Positions 6,900 to 15,034 of a DNA stretch of 64,000 nt are shown here, one piece after another. Source of the stretch: Sphingobium cupriresistens. GTDB lineage: Bacteria > Pseudomonadota > Alphaproteobacteria > Sphingomonadales > Sphingomonadaceae. Where the stretch lies: assembly GCF_004152865.1 (NCBI RefSeq), contig NZ_SEOO01000003.1:62001-126000 (forward strand). Direction: 5' to 3'. How positions within the stretch are numbered: the stretch's first letter is position 1; the number at the start of each line of letters is the position of its first letter. The notes under the pieces were generated by a model that was given only the letters and a program-made list of their open reading frames with translations, searched no databases and was not told the DNA's origin. The position numbers and the translations under genes were made by a program.

Positions 6900-8582
6900 A
6901 TGTCGAAGGGGCGACGTGGACTCTGGGCAACAGTATTGACCGGCTTTGTCACAATAATGACTAATCCAGGTTACGCCCATGCTGAAACGCGCGCCTTGCT
7001 GGTGGGGGCGTGGCAGTTTCAGTCCAAGTTGATCATGGACCTGGTGGGGCCGGAAAATGATCTGGCGGCCATGGAGGCGTTGATTCGCGGTCAGGGCGCG
7101 AGCGACGTCACCGTCCTGCGCAATGACGGCGTCAGCCGCACCACGGTCGAAACCGCGCTCCATGCGCTGGGCCTGCGGTCCAGGCCGGGCGACTGGATCT
7201 TTCTCTATTATACCGGCCATGGCGCGCTGGCCGAAGCCGCGGTCAAGGGTACGCGCGACGGCGATACCGACCAGTTCCTGCCGCTGCCCGGCTTCGATCC
7301 CGACGTAAAGGATGCCGAGCGCTTCATCGTCGACAAGGATTTCTACACCTGGCTGTCCCTGTACGTGCCGAAGGGGGTGCAGGTGCTGATGATGGCCGAT
7401 ACCTGCCATTCCGGCACGCTGCATCGGTCGGTCGATCCGCGCGCCATGGGCATGACCCCGCGGCTGACGCTGGGCGCGCGCAATGTGGAGCTGGGGTCGC
7501 GCCCGGCCCCGCGCTTCGCCAGCGTGCTGGCGTCCGGTGACGCCGCCCCGGTCAGCGCCACCCGCGACGACCTGCCCAACCTCTATTATATCAGTGCGGC
7601 GCGCGACGATCAGATCGCCTGGGAAAATGCGCTGCCGGTGGAAGGCGCGCCGACCCGCGGCTTCCTGACCTGGTCGTTCGAACAGGGCGTGACCACGGCG
7701 CGCGCCGACGGGAAGGGGATGGCCGCCGACCAGGATGGCGACGGCATATTGTCGATCGGCGAACTGGGCGCCTATCTCAACGTCCAGGTGCGGATGCTGA
7801 GCGGCCAGCGACAGGAAAGCAATACCGTCATCCCGCCGGGGCGGGAAGGGCAGGGGCTGTTCGCCACCGTCCCGCCGCCACCCGCGCCGCCGGCCCCGCC
7901 GCCGCTGCCCGGACTCTATGTCGCGGACCTGAAGGCGCGCGCCAGCGTCAGCGGCGACCATCCCTGGCGCATTCTGACCGATGGCCAGGGCGCAGACTTT
8001 GTGTGGGACGCGCGGGCGCAGGCGATGCTGCGCCGCACCGGCGACATCGTGGCGCAGAATGTGAAAAGCCCGGCGCAGGTCCGCGGCGTCATCGACAAAT
8101 GGGCGGCGCTGGAGGCGCTGCGTCCGCTCCTGTCGGAACGCAGCGCGCGGCTGATGGTCGGCCCGCTCGACAATGGCGCGCGCTATCCGTCCGGTGCGCC
8201 GGTCACGCTGGCATTGGCCCCGGTTCAGGCGCAAACGGGGGATGGCGCGGTTGCGCCCGGCCCGCACTATGCGACCGTGTTCAACATCGCGTCCGACGGC
8301 ACGGTGCAACGACTCTTCCCGGTCGCCGCGTCGGACGGGAAGGGCGAACTGGCCGCCGGCCAGTTGCTGCCCGTCCTCGACAGCCAGGTCATTCCGCCCT
8401 TTGGCGCGGACCATGTCGTTGCGCTGGTGACGCCGCGACCGCCCGACGATTTCCGCCTGCTGCTGCGCACGGTCGAGAACCAGCGCGCCGCCGCCCGGCT
8501 GGTCGGCCCGATCCGCGACCTGATCGCCAGGGCCGGGGCGCAGGCCAGCCTGTCGATCGGCGAACTCTACACCGGCAACTGA
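6900..8582 (+). CDS. Secreted caspase-like (metacaspase-type) protease with EF-hand loop and DUF4384-like C-terminus
   Basis: The product has 560 residues. The N-terminus has a signal-like hydrophobic stretch ending GYAHAE (about residue 29). The caspase domain follows at once (TRALLVGAWQF) with His107 in FLYYTGHGA and Cys169 in MMADTCHSG, the DTCHSG motif typical of metacaspases. A canonical 12-residue EF-hand loop, DQDGDGILSIGE, starts at residue 277 and hints at calcium control. After a Pro-rich linker (about 325-338), the C-terminal part carries a DUF4384-like signature: ATVFNIASDGTVQRLFPV and PPFGADHVVALVTP, shared with the papain-like neighbour. The start has GGGGGA 6 nt upstream. It is divergent from the caspase-FGE operon and convergent with the PPC-like gene 17 nt downstream. 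The substrate is unknown; a periplasmic site is inferred. Confidence 0.85.
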   Translation: MSKGRRGLWATVLTGFVTIMTNPGYAHAETRALLVGAWQFQSKLIMDLVGPENDLAAMEALIRGQGASDVTVLRNDGVSRTTVETALHALGLRSRPGDWIFLYYTGHGALAEAAVKGTRDGDTDQFLPLPGFDPDVKDAERFIVDKDFYTWLSLYVPKGVQVLMMADTCHSGTLHRSVDPRAMGMTPRLTLGARNVELGSRPAPRFASVLASGDAAPVSATRDDLPNLYYISAARDDQIAWENALPVEGAPTRGFLTWSFEQGVTTARADGKGMAADQDGDGILSIGELGAYLNVQVRMLSGQRQESNTVIPPGREGQGLFATVPPPPAPPAPPPLPGLYVADLKARASVSGDHPWRILTDGQGADFVWDARAQAMLRRTGDIVAQNVKSPAQVRGVIDKWAALEALRPLLSERSARLMVGPLDNGARYPSGAPVTLALAPVQAQTGDGAVAPGPHYATVFNIASDGTVQRLFPVAASDGKGELAAGQLLPVLDSQVIPPFGADHVVALVTPRPPDDFRLLLRTVENQRAAARLVGPIRDLIARAGAQASLSIGELYTGN

Positions 8583-8599
8583 CGATGCCGCCGCGCGCC

Positions 8600-9286
8600 T
8601 CAGTTGCTCAGGATCACGGTCCGGCTTCTGGCAGCGCTCTTATTGCCGATATCGACCCGATATTGGCCCGACGCGCGCGGCGTGACGGCGCAGACCGGGG
8701 CGTAATCGGCATTGTCGTCCAGGCAGAGCTGCTTGCCCGACGCATCGAGCAGGCGGATATACATGTTGGTGCCGATATCGCCGATCGCGCCGATGCGCAG
8801 CGGCTCGCCACCCTTGGCGGTGACGTTGAAGCGATAGGCGTTGCGCGGATTGACGTCGAGCACGCGCCGCACCAGCCCCTTGCCGAAGGCGGAGGCGACC
8901 ACGCCGCGGCCCGACGCCGACTGCGCCAGCCGGATTTGCAGCAACAGCGCCTGATCGTCGCGCGCCAGCGCCTTCGCCTCGGCGAACAGCGCGTCGGGGG
9001 AAAAGGCGGCGTCGCCCTGCGCCGGGGTCGCGCCATCGGTCATCGGCACCTGCTGCAACATCCGCGCGGCGGTCAGCATCGCATGGGGATCACGCTCGCG
9101 CCGGGCGAAGTCGGCGACCTGCCGCGCGGCGATCGCCTGGGCGAAGGGATCGGCGGGCGCGGCGGGGGGCGTGGCCGCAGGGACGACTGGTGGAGGAGTG
9201 GCTGGCGGCGGCACCGCCTCCTGCGCTGCGACGGGACCATAAAGCGCCATCATCGCCACACCCGCGATCAGGAATTTCCGCATCAT
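8600..9286 (-). CDS. Secreted protein with C-terminal PPC-like domain
   Basis: The product has 228 residues with a signal peptide (MMRKFLIAGVAMMALYGPVAAQ), then a Pro-rich linker and a helical middle part (about 50-125). The C-terminal region (about 140-228) resembles bacterial pre-peptidase C-terminal (PPC) domains: YRFNVTAKGGEPLRI, MYIRLLDASGKQLCLDDN and GQYRVDIGN. PPC domains usually accompany secreted proteases and aid their export or folding. Here the domain is on a separate protein beside two secreted caspases, and may serve them in trans (inference). A GAGAGGG sequence lies 6 nt before the first ATG (9286); a second ATG follows at 9283. Its start codon overlaps that of the divergent TIR gene. 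Confidence 0.7.
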   Translation of the reverse strand: MMRKFLIAGVAMMALYGPVAAQEAVPPPATPPPVVPAATPPAAPADPFAQAIAARQVADFARRERDPHAMLTAARMLQQVPMTDGATPAQGDAAFSPDALFAEAKALARDDQALLLQIRLAQSASGRGVVASAFGKGLVRRVLDVNPRNAYRFNVTAKGGEPLRIGAIGDIGTNMYIRLLDASGKQLCLDDNADYAPVCAVTPRASGQYRVDIGNKSAARSRTVILSN

Positions 9287-10220
9287 GTCCAACCCTCTCG
9301 GTAAGATCTTCTCGTCCCCTGTGGATACCGCCGCAGCGGTGGGAAAGCCAGTGCTTGCGGGCGGCGCGGAACTGGCGGGCTATGCGCACAAGCACTTGTC
9401 GGCGCTGGTCGGCGCGGTCGGCGGCGAAGGACGCTACGCCGCCTTCATCAGCTACAGCCATGCCGACATGAAGGTCGCGCGCTGGCTGCACCGCGCGATC
9501 GAAAATTACCGCGTGCCAAGCGGGCTGGTGGGAACGGCGGGCGATCGCGGCCCGATCCCCGCCCGGCTGCGCCCGATCTTCCGCGACGAGGATGAACTGG
9601 CGGGGGCCGCCGAACTCGGCCCCAAATTGCAGGGCGCGCTCGCCCGGTCCGACGCGCTGATCGTCATCTGCTCGCCCACGGCGGCGCGATCGGTCTGGGT
9701 GGACAAGGAAATCCGGTCCTTCAAGCGCTGCAATCCCGACGCGCCGGTCTTCGCGTTGATCGCCGCTGGCGTGCCCGGCGATCCCGACACCGACTGTTTC
9801 CCCGCGTCCCTGCTGTTCGCGCTGGACGCGGCGGGCGAACTGGATCGCAGCCAGCCGCTCGAACCGCTGGCGCCGGATTTGCAGAAGAACGAGCGCCATG
9901 TCGTCAAGCTCAAGCTGATCGCAGGCTTGCTCGGCGCGCCCTATGCCGCGCTCTATCGCCGTGACCAGCGCCGCAGCCGACGAATCGCCGCCGCCCTCTC
10001 CGTCGCCGCGCTGCTGCTGATCCTGGTGCTGAGCGGCCTGTCGATCGCCGCCTTCACCTATGCCCGGATGGCGGTGCAGCAGCGCAACGAGGCGCAGGCC
10101 GCGCGCAAACTGGCGGAGCAGAACGCCGACAAGGCGGAGCGCCGCGCCTGGCTGGCCCAGGTCGCCGCGCAGGAGGTGCGCCGCATGGTGGCCGAAGGCG
10201 AAAGCTGCCCGCGGCCGTGA
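9285..10220 (+). CDS. Membrane-anchored TIR-domain protein
   Basis: The product has 311 residues. The TIR domain starts near residue 50 (RYAAFISYSHADMKVARWL) and has the conserved RPIFRDEDEL box and SVWVDKEIRSF, where Glu142 matches the catalytic Glu of NAD-cleaving TIR enzymes. A single transmembrane helix (about 234-256) follows a basic cluster (RRDQRRSRR), which places TIR in the cytoplasm and the C-terminal coiled coil (about 258-300) in the periplasm. The first 48 residues are not typical TIR and may be a helical prefix; a later start is possible. An AGGAA lies 10 nt upstream of the ATG. The gene abuts the PPC-like gene head to head, and its periplasmic tail could contact the secreted caspases (inference). 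Confidence 0.8.
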   Translation: MSNPLGKIFSSPVDTAAAVGKPVLAGGAELAGYAHKHLSALVGAVGGEGRYAAFISYSHADMKVARWLHRAIENYRVPSGLVGTAGDRGPIPARLRPIFRDEDELAGAAELGPKLQGALARSDALIVICSPTAARSVWVDKEIRSFKRCNPDAPVFALIAAGVPGDPDTDCFPASLLFALDAAGELDRSQPLEPLAPDLQKNERHVVKLKLIAGLLGAPYAALYRRDQRRSRRIAAALSVAALLLILVLSGLSIAAFTYARMAVQQRNEAQAARKLAEQNADKAERRAWLAQVAAQEVRRMVAEGESCPRP

Positions 10221-10233
10221 GCCGATCCGCGCC

Positions 10234-10992
10234 CTAGTCCCGCCAACTCGGATCGATCCGGTCGATTCGCCGCACCATCGTCTGGAAATCCGGTACGCCC
10301 GGCCCGACCGGCAGTTGCACGGCGCTCAGGTCGCGCTGATGCACCGCGATCACCTCGGCCGGAATATCGATCGGCGTCCCCGCCGCGCCGGCCGCGACCT
10401 GGATTTCGCAGGCCCGCTGCAACAGCCAGTGGGTCAGAAAGGCTTCGGGCAGGCTCCCCGCCATCACCAGCGTCCCATGATTGCGCAGCAGCATAACGCG
10501 CCGGTCGCCCAGATTGGCGATCAGCCGCTCTCCCTCATCGGCGCGAATCGTGATGCCCTCAAAATCATGATAGGCGATTCGTCCGATGAAGGCGGCGGCA
10601 TAGAAGCTGATCGGTTTCAGCCCCTCGGCGCAGGCGCTCACCGCCATCCCCGCAGTCGTATGGGTGTGGATGATGCAATGGGCGTCGGGCAGATGCCGGT
10701 GAAACACGCTATGCTGGGTGAAGCCCGCACGGTTGACGGGATAGGGGCTGCCGTCCAGCACCTGACTGTCTATGTCGATCTTGACAAGGTTGGACGCGGT
10801 CACCTCGTCATAGCCCAGGCCAAAGGGATTGATCAGAAAAGCGCCGTTTTCCTGCGGTACGCGCAGCGTAATATGGTTGTAGATCAGCTCCGACCAGCCC
10901 ATATGGTCGAAGATACGGTAGCAGGCGGCAAGCTGCTGGCGCGCTGCCCATTCGGCGGCGGGCATATCGGGGCGTTTGGCGGCTGTAGCCAT
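10234..10992 (-). CDS. Class II aldolase/adducin family protein
   Basis: The product has 252 residues. The class II aldolase fold is shown by YNHITLRVP, the zinc-binding His pair in CIIHTHTTAG and the third His in LLRNHGTLV. The Glu used for catalysis in fuculose-phosphate aldolase does not appear at the expected place: the region reads NRAGFTQH, and by alignment with the following His the position is Gly. This is common in adducin-like members of unknown substrate. GGAGG lies 6 nt before the ATG. The gene is alone, convergent with the TIR gene with a 13-nt gap, and looks like the edge of the conserved chromosome. Confidence 0.85.
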   Translation of the reverse strand: MATAAKRPDMPAAEWAARQQLAACYRIFDHMGWSELIYNHITLRVPQENGAFLINPFGLGYDEVTASNLVKIDIDSQVLDGSPYPVNRAGFTQHSVFHRHLPDAHCIIHTHTTAGMAVSACAEGLKPISFYAAAFIGRIAYHDFEGITIRADEGERLIANLGDRRVMLLRNHGTLVMAGSLPEAFLTHWLLQRACEIQVAAGAAGTPIDIPAEVIAVHQRDLSAVQLPVGPGVPDFQTMVRRIDRIDPSWRD

Positions 10993-11217
10993 GGCGATCC
11001 TCCACTATTTTTATGCCGCCACTATCCGCCCACATGCTCGGCTTGTCGAGTATGAAGGCTTTAGGGTTGAATTTGCGCGGGCCTGCTGATAGGGCGCCGC
11101 CCACATGGCGTAGGGCGACCTGCGACGACTCACTGGCTTTGCTATTCGGTCGGCCCGTCGGGAAGGATGTGAAAATCCCGGCGAACCGCTCGTTTTCGAT
11201 TGGAGATTAACGGACTT

Positions 11218-11424
11218 ATGCAGATCATCGTTCGCGACAACAATGTCGACCAGGCTCTTCGCGCGCTCAAGAAGAAGCTGCAGCGTGAAGGCGTGTATCG
11301 CGAAATGAAGCTGCGTCGTCACTACGAGAAGCCTTCGGAAAAGCGCGCCCGCGAAAAGGCTGCCGCTGTGCGTCGCGCCCGCAAGATGGATCGCAAGCGC
11401 GCCGAGCGCGACGGCGCGAAGTAA
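11218..11424 (+). CDS. rpsU: 30S ribosomal protein S21
   Basis: This 68-residue basic protein has the S21 pattern [21 protein letters not shown], then [12 protein letters not shown] and a Lys/Arg-rich tail. It joins the small ribosomal subunit near the anti-Shine-Dalgarno end of 16S rRNA and helps initiation. The ATG at 11218 begins the conserved MQIIVRD, and GGAG lies 12 nt upstream. A hairpin with GGGGCGG/CCGCCCC arms (11433-11467) follows, without a U-run. The FKBP gene comes 88 nt downstream. Confidence 0.97.
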   Translation: MQIIVRDNNVDQALRALKKKLQREGVYREMKLRRHYEKPSEKRAREKAAAVRRARKMDRKRAERDGAK

Positions 11425-11432
11425 GCGCTATC

Positions 11433-11467
11433 GGGGCGGTCTCCGGCCGTTGCGCCATCGCCGCCCC
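11433..11467 (+). terminator. Stem-loop after rpsU (possible terminator or 3' stabiliser)
   Basis: GGGGCGG (11433-11439) pairs with CCGCCCC (11461-11467) around a 21-nt loop. No T-run follows, so it may only protect or attenuate the rpsU transcript. Confidence 0.3.
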
Positions 11468-11512
11468 ATATTCTGCCGAACACCCTGCCCTTAATTTGCG
11501 AGAGCATGCGCC

Positions 11513-12100
11513 ATGTCCACGACGGCCGTACCCCTTCGTCCTATCGCCAAGGGGTCGCTGACGCGCCTTTGGATCGGTGTCGCCGCGATTGCGCTGGCGG
11601 CTGGCGGCCTCGCGTGGGCGGGGCAGCAGGGCGTTGAAGCCTCGCCGTCGGCGTTCCTGACGCAAAACACCCATGCGGACGGCGTGGTGACCACCGAATC
11701 GGGCCTGCAATATAAGGTTCTGACGGAAGGCGCGGGCGCCAGCCCGACCCCCGCCGACGTGGCGCTGGTCGGCTATAAGGGCACGTTGCTGGACGGCACG
11801 GTGTTCGACGAGAATCCGCAGGCGCCGATGCCGATCGACGGCGTCGTGCCGGGCTTCTCCGAAGGGCTACAGAAGATGAAGAAGGGTGGCAAGTACCGCC
11901 TCTGGATTCCGCCGCAGTTGGGCTATGGCGACCAGGCGGCCGGCCCGATCCCGGCAGGGTCCGTGCTGGTGTTCGACGTCGAACTGCACGACTTCAAGTC
12001 AAAGGCCGAACTGATGCAGTTGCAGCAGCAGATGCAGCAACAGCAGGGCGGGCCGCAGGGCGCGATGCCGCCGGGCGCCGGGCCGCAGCCGGGCAACTAA
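11513..12100 (+). CDS. Membrane-anchored FKBP-type peptidyl-prolyl cis-trans isomerase
   Basis: The product has 195 residues: an N-terminal hydrophobic anchor or signal (about 18-37), then a FKBP domain (about 60-160) with SGLQYKVLTEGAG, VALVGYKGTLLDGTVFDE and GGKYRLWIPPQLGYGDQ, where the Tyr, Asp, Trp and Tyr of the FKBP pocket are kept. The C-terminus is a Gln/Met/Pro/Gly-rich tail. It should catalyse prolyl isomerisation of proteins outside the cytoplasm. A strong terminator follows 25 nt after the stop. Confidence 0.92.
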   Translation: MSTTAVPLRPIAKGSLTRLWIGVAAIALAAGGLAWAGQQGVEASPSAFLTQNTHADGVVTTESGLQYKVLTEGAGASPTPADVALVGYKGTLLDGTVFDENPQAPMPIDGVVPGFSEGLQKMKKGGKYRLWIPPQLGYGDQAAGPIPAGSVLVFDVELHDFKSKAELMQLQQQMQQQQGGPQGAMPPGAGPQPGN

Positions 12101-12125
12101 GCTGGTTAAGCCAGAACCAATCGCG

Positions 12126-12155
12126 AAAAGGGGCCGGTCATCACGGCCCCTTTTT
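12126..12155 (+). terminator. Rho-independent terminator after the FKBP gene
   Basis: The stem AAAAGGGGCCG / CGGCCCCTTTTT with a 7-nt loop is followed by a T-run. The A-run on the other side lets it act on the minus strand too. Confidence 0.9.
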
Positions 12156-12177
12156 CTTGGCCCGGATCAGGCCCGGA

Positions 12178-12513
12178 TCAGGCGTGACCCTGGCACACGC
12201 TGTCATCCTCGGCGCTCAGGCCAAAGGCCAGCGCATCGGCGCTGCCGACCCTCTCTTCCCCGGCGAACAGCTTGTCGAGTCGCGCCTTGATGTCGCGGCG
12301 ATAGGCGGCCGTGGCGACCGATCGGGATGCGGAGACTTCGATGTCGCAGGCGATCGCGCCCTTGATCCGTTCGATCGCGGGTTCGTCCAGCACCCCGACG
12401 CGGCGCAACTCCTGACAGAGTTGCAGCAGTCCCGCCGCGGTCGCATGGGCGCGCAGGCCGACATTGCTCAGGTCGAAATGCAGCTTCTTCTGTTTGTCCA
12501 ACGGAACGGTCAT
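12178..12513 (-). CDS. Conserved-looking hypothetical protein, 111 residues
   Basis: This is a small soluble, mostly helical protein with no signal peptide or membrane segment. Visible features are a basic start (LDKQKKLHFDLSNVGLRAHA), a helical middle (ATAAGLLQLCQELRRVGVLDE) and a C-terminus with one Cys-His pair (VCQGHA). A good ribosome site (GAGAGGA, 7 nt) supports it as a gene. I do not recognise a family. It stands alone between the FKBP terminator and the AI-2E family permease gene, both on separate units. Confidence 0.6.
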   Translation of the reverse strand: MTVPLDKQKKLHFDLSNVGLRAHATAAGLLQLCQELRRVGVLDEPAIERIKGAIACDIEVSASRSVATAAYRRDIKARLDKLFAGEERVGSADALAFGLSAEDDSVCQGHA

Positions 12514-12587
12514 GATGGCATCCTCTCGAATCTTATGAACCTATCATAATTCCAACCGTGGAACAGGCCATCCCGTTCCCTGCGCCA

Positions 12588-13673
12588 TCAGGCCGCAGGC
12601 TCCGGCACGACCACAGCGGGGTTCCGCTCCTTCATCGCCTTGGAGCGTTCCTCCAGATAGACTTTGATCATCGCCACGATCGGATCGGCCAGGAACAGCC
12701 CCATGATGCCGAACAATGCGCCGAACAATATCTGCGCGCCCAGCACCAGCGCCGGGGCCAGGTCGGTCGCGCGCTTCGCCACCATCGGCACGATCAGGTA
12801 ACCGTCGATGATCTGCACCACCATATAGACGCCAAAGGCATAGAGGCCGGTGTCGGTCCCCCCGGAAAAGCCGACCAGGATGATGAGCACGCCCGATATG
12901 ATCGACCCGATATTGGGCAGGAAGGCGAACAGGCCGGTCAATATGCCCAGCAGCCCCGCCATCGGCACGCCACCGGCCCACAGCAGCAGCCAGGTGCCCA
13001 CGCCCTCCACCGCCATGCCGATCAGCCGCCCGAACATCAACCGGCGCAGCGTCCAGCCCATCTTGTCGGCGACGCGGTAGAAATGGGCGCGCTTTTCGAT
13101 CGGCAGCATCCAGGCGACGCCGCGTTCGTATAATTTGGGTTCGACCGCGATGAAGATCGCCAGCACCAGCATCATCACGCCGCTGGTGATCGCGCCCACA
13201 GCCGTGCCGACCGCGGCGGTGACCCGGCCCATGCTGCTCATCGCCTGGGTCGCCAGGCCTTTCAGGTCCGACGGCGTCGCGCTGATGCCCAGTTGCTGCA
13301 TCCAGCCGCCGATGCGCATCACCTGCGCCTCGACGATGGTGCGCATCGCCTGCGCCTGCGCCGCCAGGCTCGATCCGGTGAGGTAGAAGGTATAGGCCAT
13401 GAAGGCGACCGCGCCGAGCAGCACGATCGTCAGCCGCCAGCCGCGCGAGATCGGCAGGATGCGGCCCAGCAGGCGGGTGCCGCCATCCATCATCGTCGCC
13501 AGCACCAGCGCGCCCATGATCAGCATCAGCGGTTGCGCGAGAATGACGACCAGCGCCACCGCGATGGCGAGCGCGAACCAGACGCCCGCGCGCTTCAATT
13601 CCTCCTGGACGAGCGGGCTGCGGACTTCGCTGGGACCGGGTTCTTCGACATGAAATGCCTGCGCGTCGCTCAA
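12588..13673 (-). CDS. AI-2E family permease (PerM/YdiK-like membrane protein)
   Basis: The 361-residue protein has about eight hydrophobic segments and the family's C-terminal signature: FAFLPNIGSIISGV, VQIIDGYLIVPMVAK and LGAQILFGALFGIMGLFLADPIVAM. Members are thought to export small molecules or to work as Na+/H+ antiporters; the original AI-2 export claim is not general. The start appears to be TTG at 13671-13673. The lepB stop lies only 20 nt upstream on the same strand, so it may be transcribed from the pyrE-lepB unit. Confidence 0.88.
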   Translation of the reverse strand: MSDAQAFHVEEPGPSEVRSPLVQEELKRAGVWFALAIAVALVVILAQPLMLIMGALVLATMMDGGTRLLGRILPISRGWRLTIVLLGAVAFMAYTFYLTGSSLAAQAQAMRTIVEAQVMRIGGWMQQLGISATPSDLKGLATQAMSSMGRVTAAVGTAVGAITSGVMMLVLAIFIAVEPKLYERGVAWMLPIEKRAHFYRVADKMGWTLRRLMFGRLIGMAVEGVGTWLLLWAGGVPMAGLLGILTGLFAFLPNIGSIISGVLIILVGFSGGTDTGLYAFGVYMVVQIIDGYLIVPMVAKRATDLAPALVLGAQILFGALFGIMGLFLADPIVAMIKVYLEERSKAMKERNPAVVVPEPAA

Positions 13674-13693
13674 AACCCTATGCCCCTTTCAAA

Positions 13694-14623
13694 TCATTGC
13701 GGGGGTGCAACGCTCTGTGGACGCAGGCTGTTCCCGGCCCGGCCGCTGCGCAGCGCGTGGACCCAGCTGAGCGGGTTCCAGGTCGCATCGCCGTCCAAGC
13801 TGAATGTGATGAACTCCGCCCGGCCGCCGATCGCTTCCCACGGCACCGGCCCGCCCAGGCCGTTTTCTTCCAGCGGCGCGCGGCTGTCGGCGCTATTGTC
13901 GCGATTGTCGCCCATCAGGAAGACATGGTCGGCCGGCACCCGCACCGGGCCATACCAGTCGAGCGCGCTCGGCCCCATGTCGATCGTGACATAGGTCTTG
14001 CCGTTGGGCAGGATTTCCTGCCGCACCGGCAGCTCGCAATAGTCCCTGCCGTCCTTGCCCGTCACCAATGCGCCGGGGAATTGCAGCGGCGGGCAGGGGG
14101 CGTTGCCATCGACGGCCAGACGCAGGGGTTTCAGCATCTTCTGCTTCACCGCCACGCCGTTCAGGATCACCTGGCCGCCGCGCACCTCGATAATGTCGCC
14201 GGGCAGGCCGATCACCCGCTTGATATAATCCTCGCGCCGATTCTGGGGCGACACGATGACGATGTCGCCGCGGTCGGGCAGGCGGCCCAGCACCCGACCC
14301 TTCAGGAAGGGCAGGGGGTGGAAACTGGGCGAGACATAGGACCAGCCATAGGGAAATTTGCTCACGACCAGCCGGTCGCCGGTCAGCAGCACCGGCATCA
14401 TCGATTCGCTGGGAATGTAGAAGGGCTTGGCGACAAAGCTGTGGAAGGCCAGCACGGCCAGGATCAGCAGGACGATGCTTTTGAGTTCCTGCCACCAGTT
14501 GACGGCGGATCGCTGCGCGTCGTCCCCCTGTGGCGCATCGGAAAGGATCGTCTCTTCGGGCAGGTCGATGGCCGTCACGGGCGGGCTTTCGCTAGGGGGA
14601 GTGTCGTTCGCATTATCGGTCAC
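13694..14623 (-). CDS. lepB: Signal peptidase I
   Basis: The product has 309 residues from the GTG at 14623. That start overlaps the acpS stop (GTGA), and this coupling is why I prefer it to upstream codons. A membrane anchor ([20 protein letters not shown]) is followed by the catalytic Ser in [17 protein letters not shown] and the general-base Lys in [27 protein letters not shown] is the family's C-terminal box. It cleaves signal peptides of exported proteins at the periplasmic face of the inner membrane. It is slightly longer than the E. coli type core because of an acidic N-terminal extension. Confidence 0.96.
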   Translation of the reverse strand: MTDNANDTPPSESPPVTAIDLPEETILSDAPQGDDAQRSAVNWWQELKSIVLLILAVLAFHSFVAKPFYIPSESMMPVLLTGDRLVVSKFPYGWSYVSPSFHPLPFLKGRVLGRLPDRGDIVIVSPQNRREDYIKRVIGLPGDIIEVRGGQVILNGVAVKQKMLKPLRLAVDGNAPCPPLQFPGALVTGKDGRDYCELPVRQEILPNGKTYVTIDMGPSALDWYGPVRVPADHVFLMGDNRDNSADSRAPLEENGLGGPVPWEAIGGRAEFITFSLDGDATWNPLSWVHALRSGRAGNSLRPQSVAPPQ

Positions 14624-15021
14624 AGGGGCAGGGCTTCGATGATGACGAAGGCCTGCGCCCATGGATGATCGTCGGTGAGCGTCAGGTGAATGACAGGCTT
14701 ATGCCCCGCCGGCACCATCGATTCGAGCCGCGCCAGCGCGCCGCCGGTCAGCTTGAGCGTCGGCGCGCCGGACGGGGCGTTGACCACGCCGATATCCTTC
14801 ATGAACACGCCCGCCTTGAACCCAGTGCCGACCGCCTTGGAGAAAGCCTCCTTGGCGGCGAACCGCTTGGCCAGGGTCCCAGCCTTGGTGAAGGGGCGGC
14901 GATTGCCCTTGGCCTGCTCGACCTCGGTGAAGACGCGCTGTTCGAAGCGCTGTCCGAACCGGTCGAGCGAGTTCTGGATACGCTCGATATTGCAGAGGTC
15001 GGAGCCGAGGCCGATGATCAC
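14620..15021 (-). CDS. acpS: Holo-[acyl-carrier-protein] synthase
   Basis: This 133-residue protein transfers 4'-phosphopantetheine from CoA to the Ser of acyl carrier protein. Magnesium-binding residues are visible in [14 protein letters not shown] (Asp) and [16 protein letters not shown] (Glu). The C-terminal [16 protein letters not shown] matches the family. It lies 13 nt after pdxJ and overlaps lepB by 4 nt, the usual alphaproteobacterial order. Confidence 0.97.
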   Translation of the reverse strand: MIIGLGSDLCNIERIQNSLDRFGQRFEQRVFTEVEQAKGNRRPFTKAGTLAKRFAAKEAFSKAVGTGFKAGVFMKDIGVVNAPSGAPTLKLTGGALARLESMVPAGHKPVIHLTLTDDHPWAQAFVIIEALPL

Positions 15022-15034
15022 GCGCCCCTCACTT

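Noticed and set aside
6837..8414. 525-codon minus-strand open frame opposite the caspase gene
   Set aside because: The plus strand has catalytic His and Cys motifs and an EF loop; the minus frame is Arg/Gln/His-rich with no domain.
4518..10220. Identity with a type IV Thoeris (TIR plus caspase) system
   Set aside because: Both caspases carry signal peptides and the TIR is membrane-bound with other partners, so the known cytosolic two-gene plan does not fit.
12588..13673. Calling the AI-2E family protein a quorum-signal exporter
   Set aside because: The family name is historical; nothing here shows AI-2 production, so only the family is stated.
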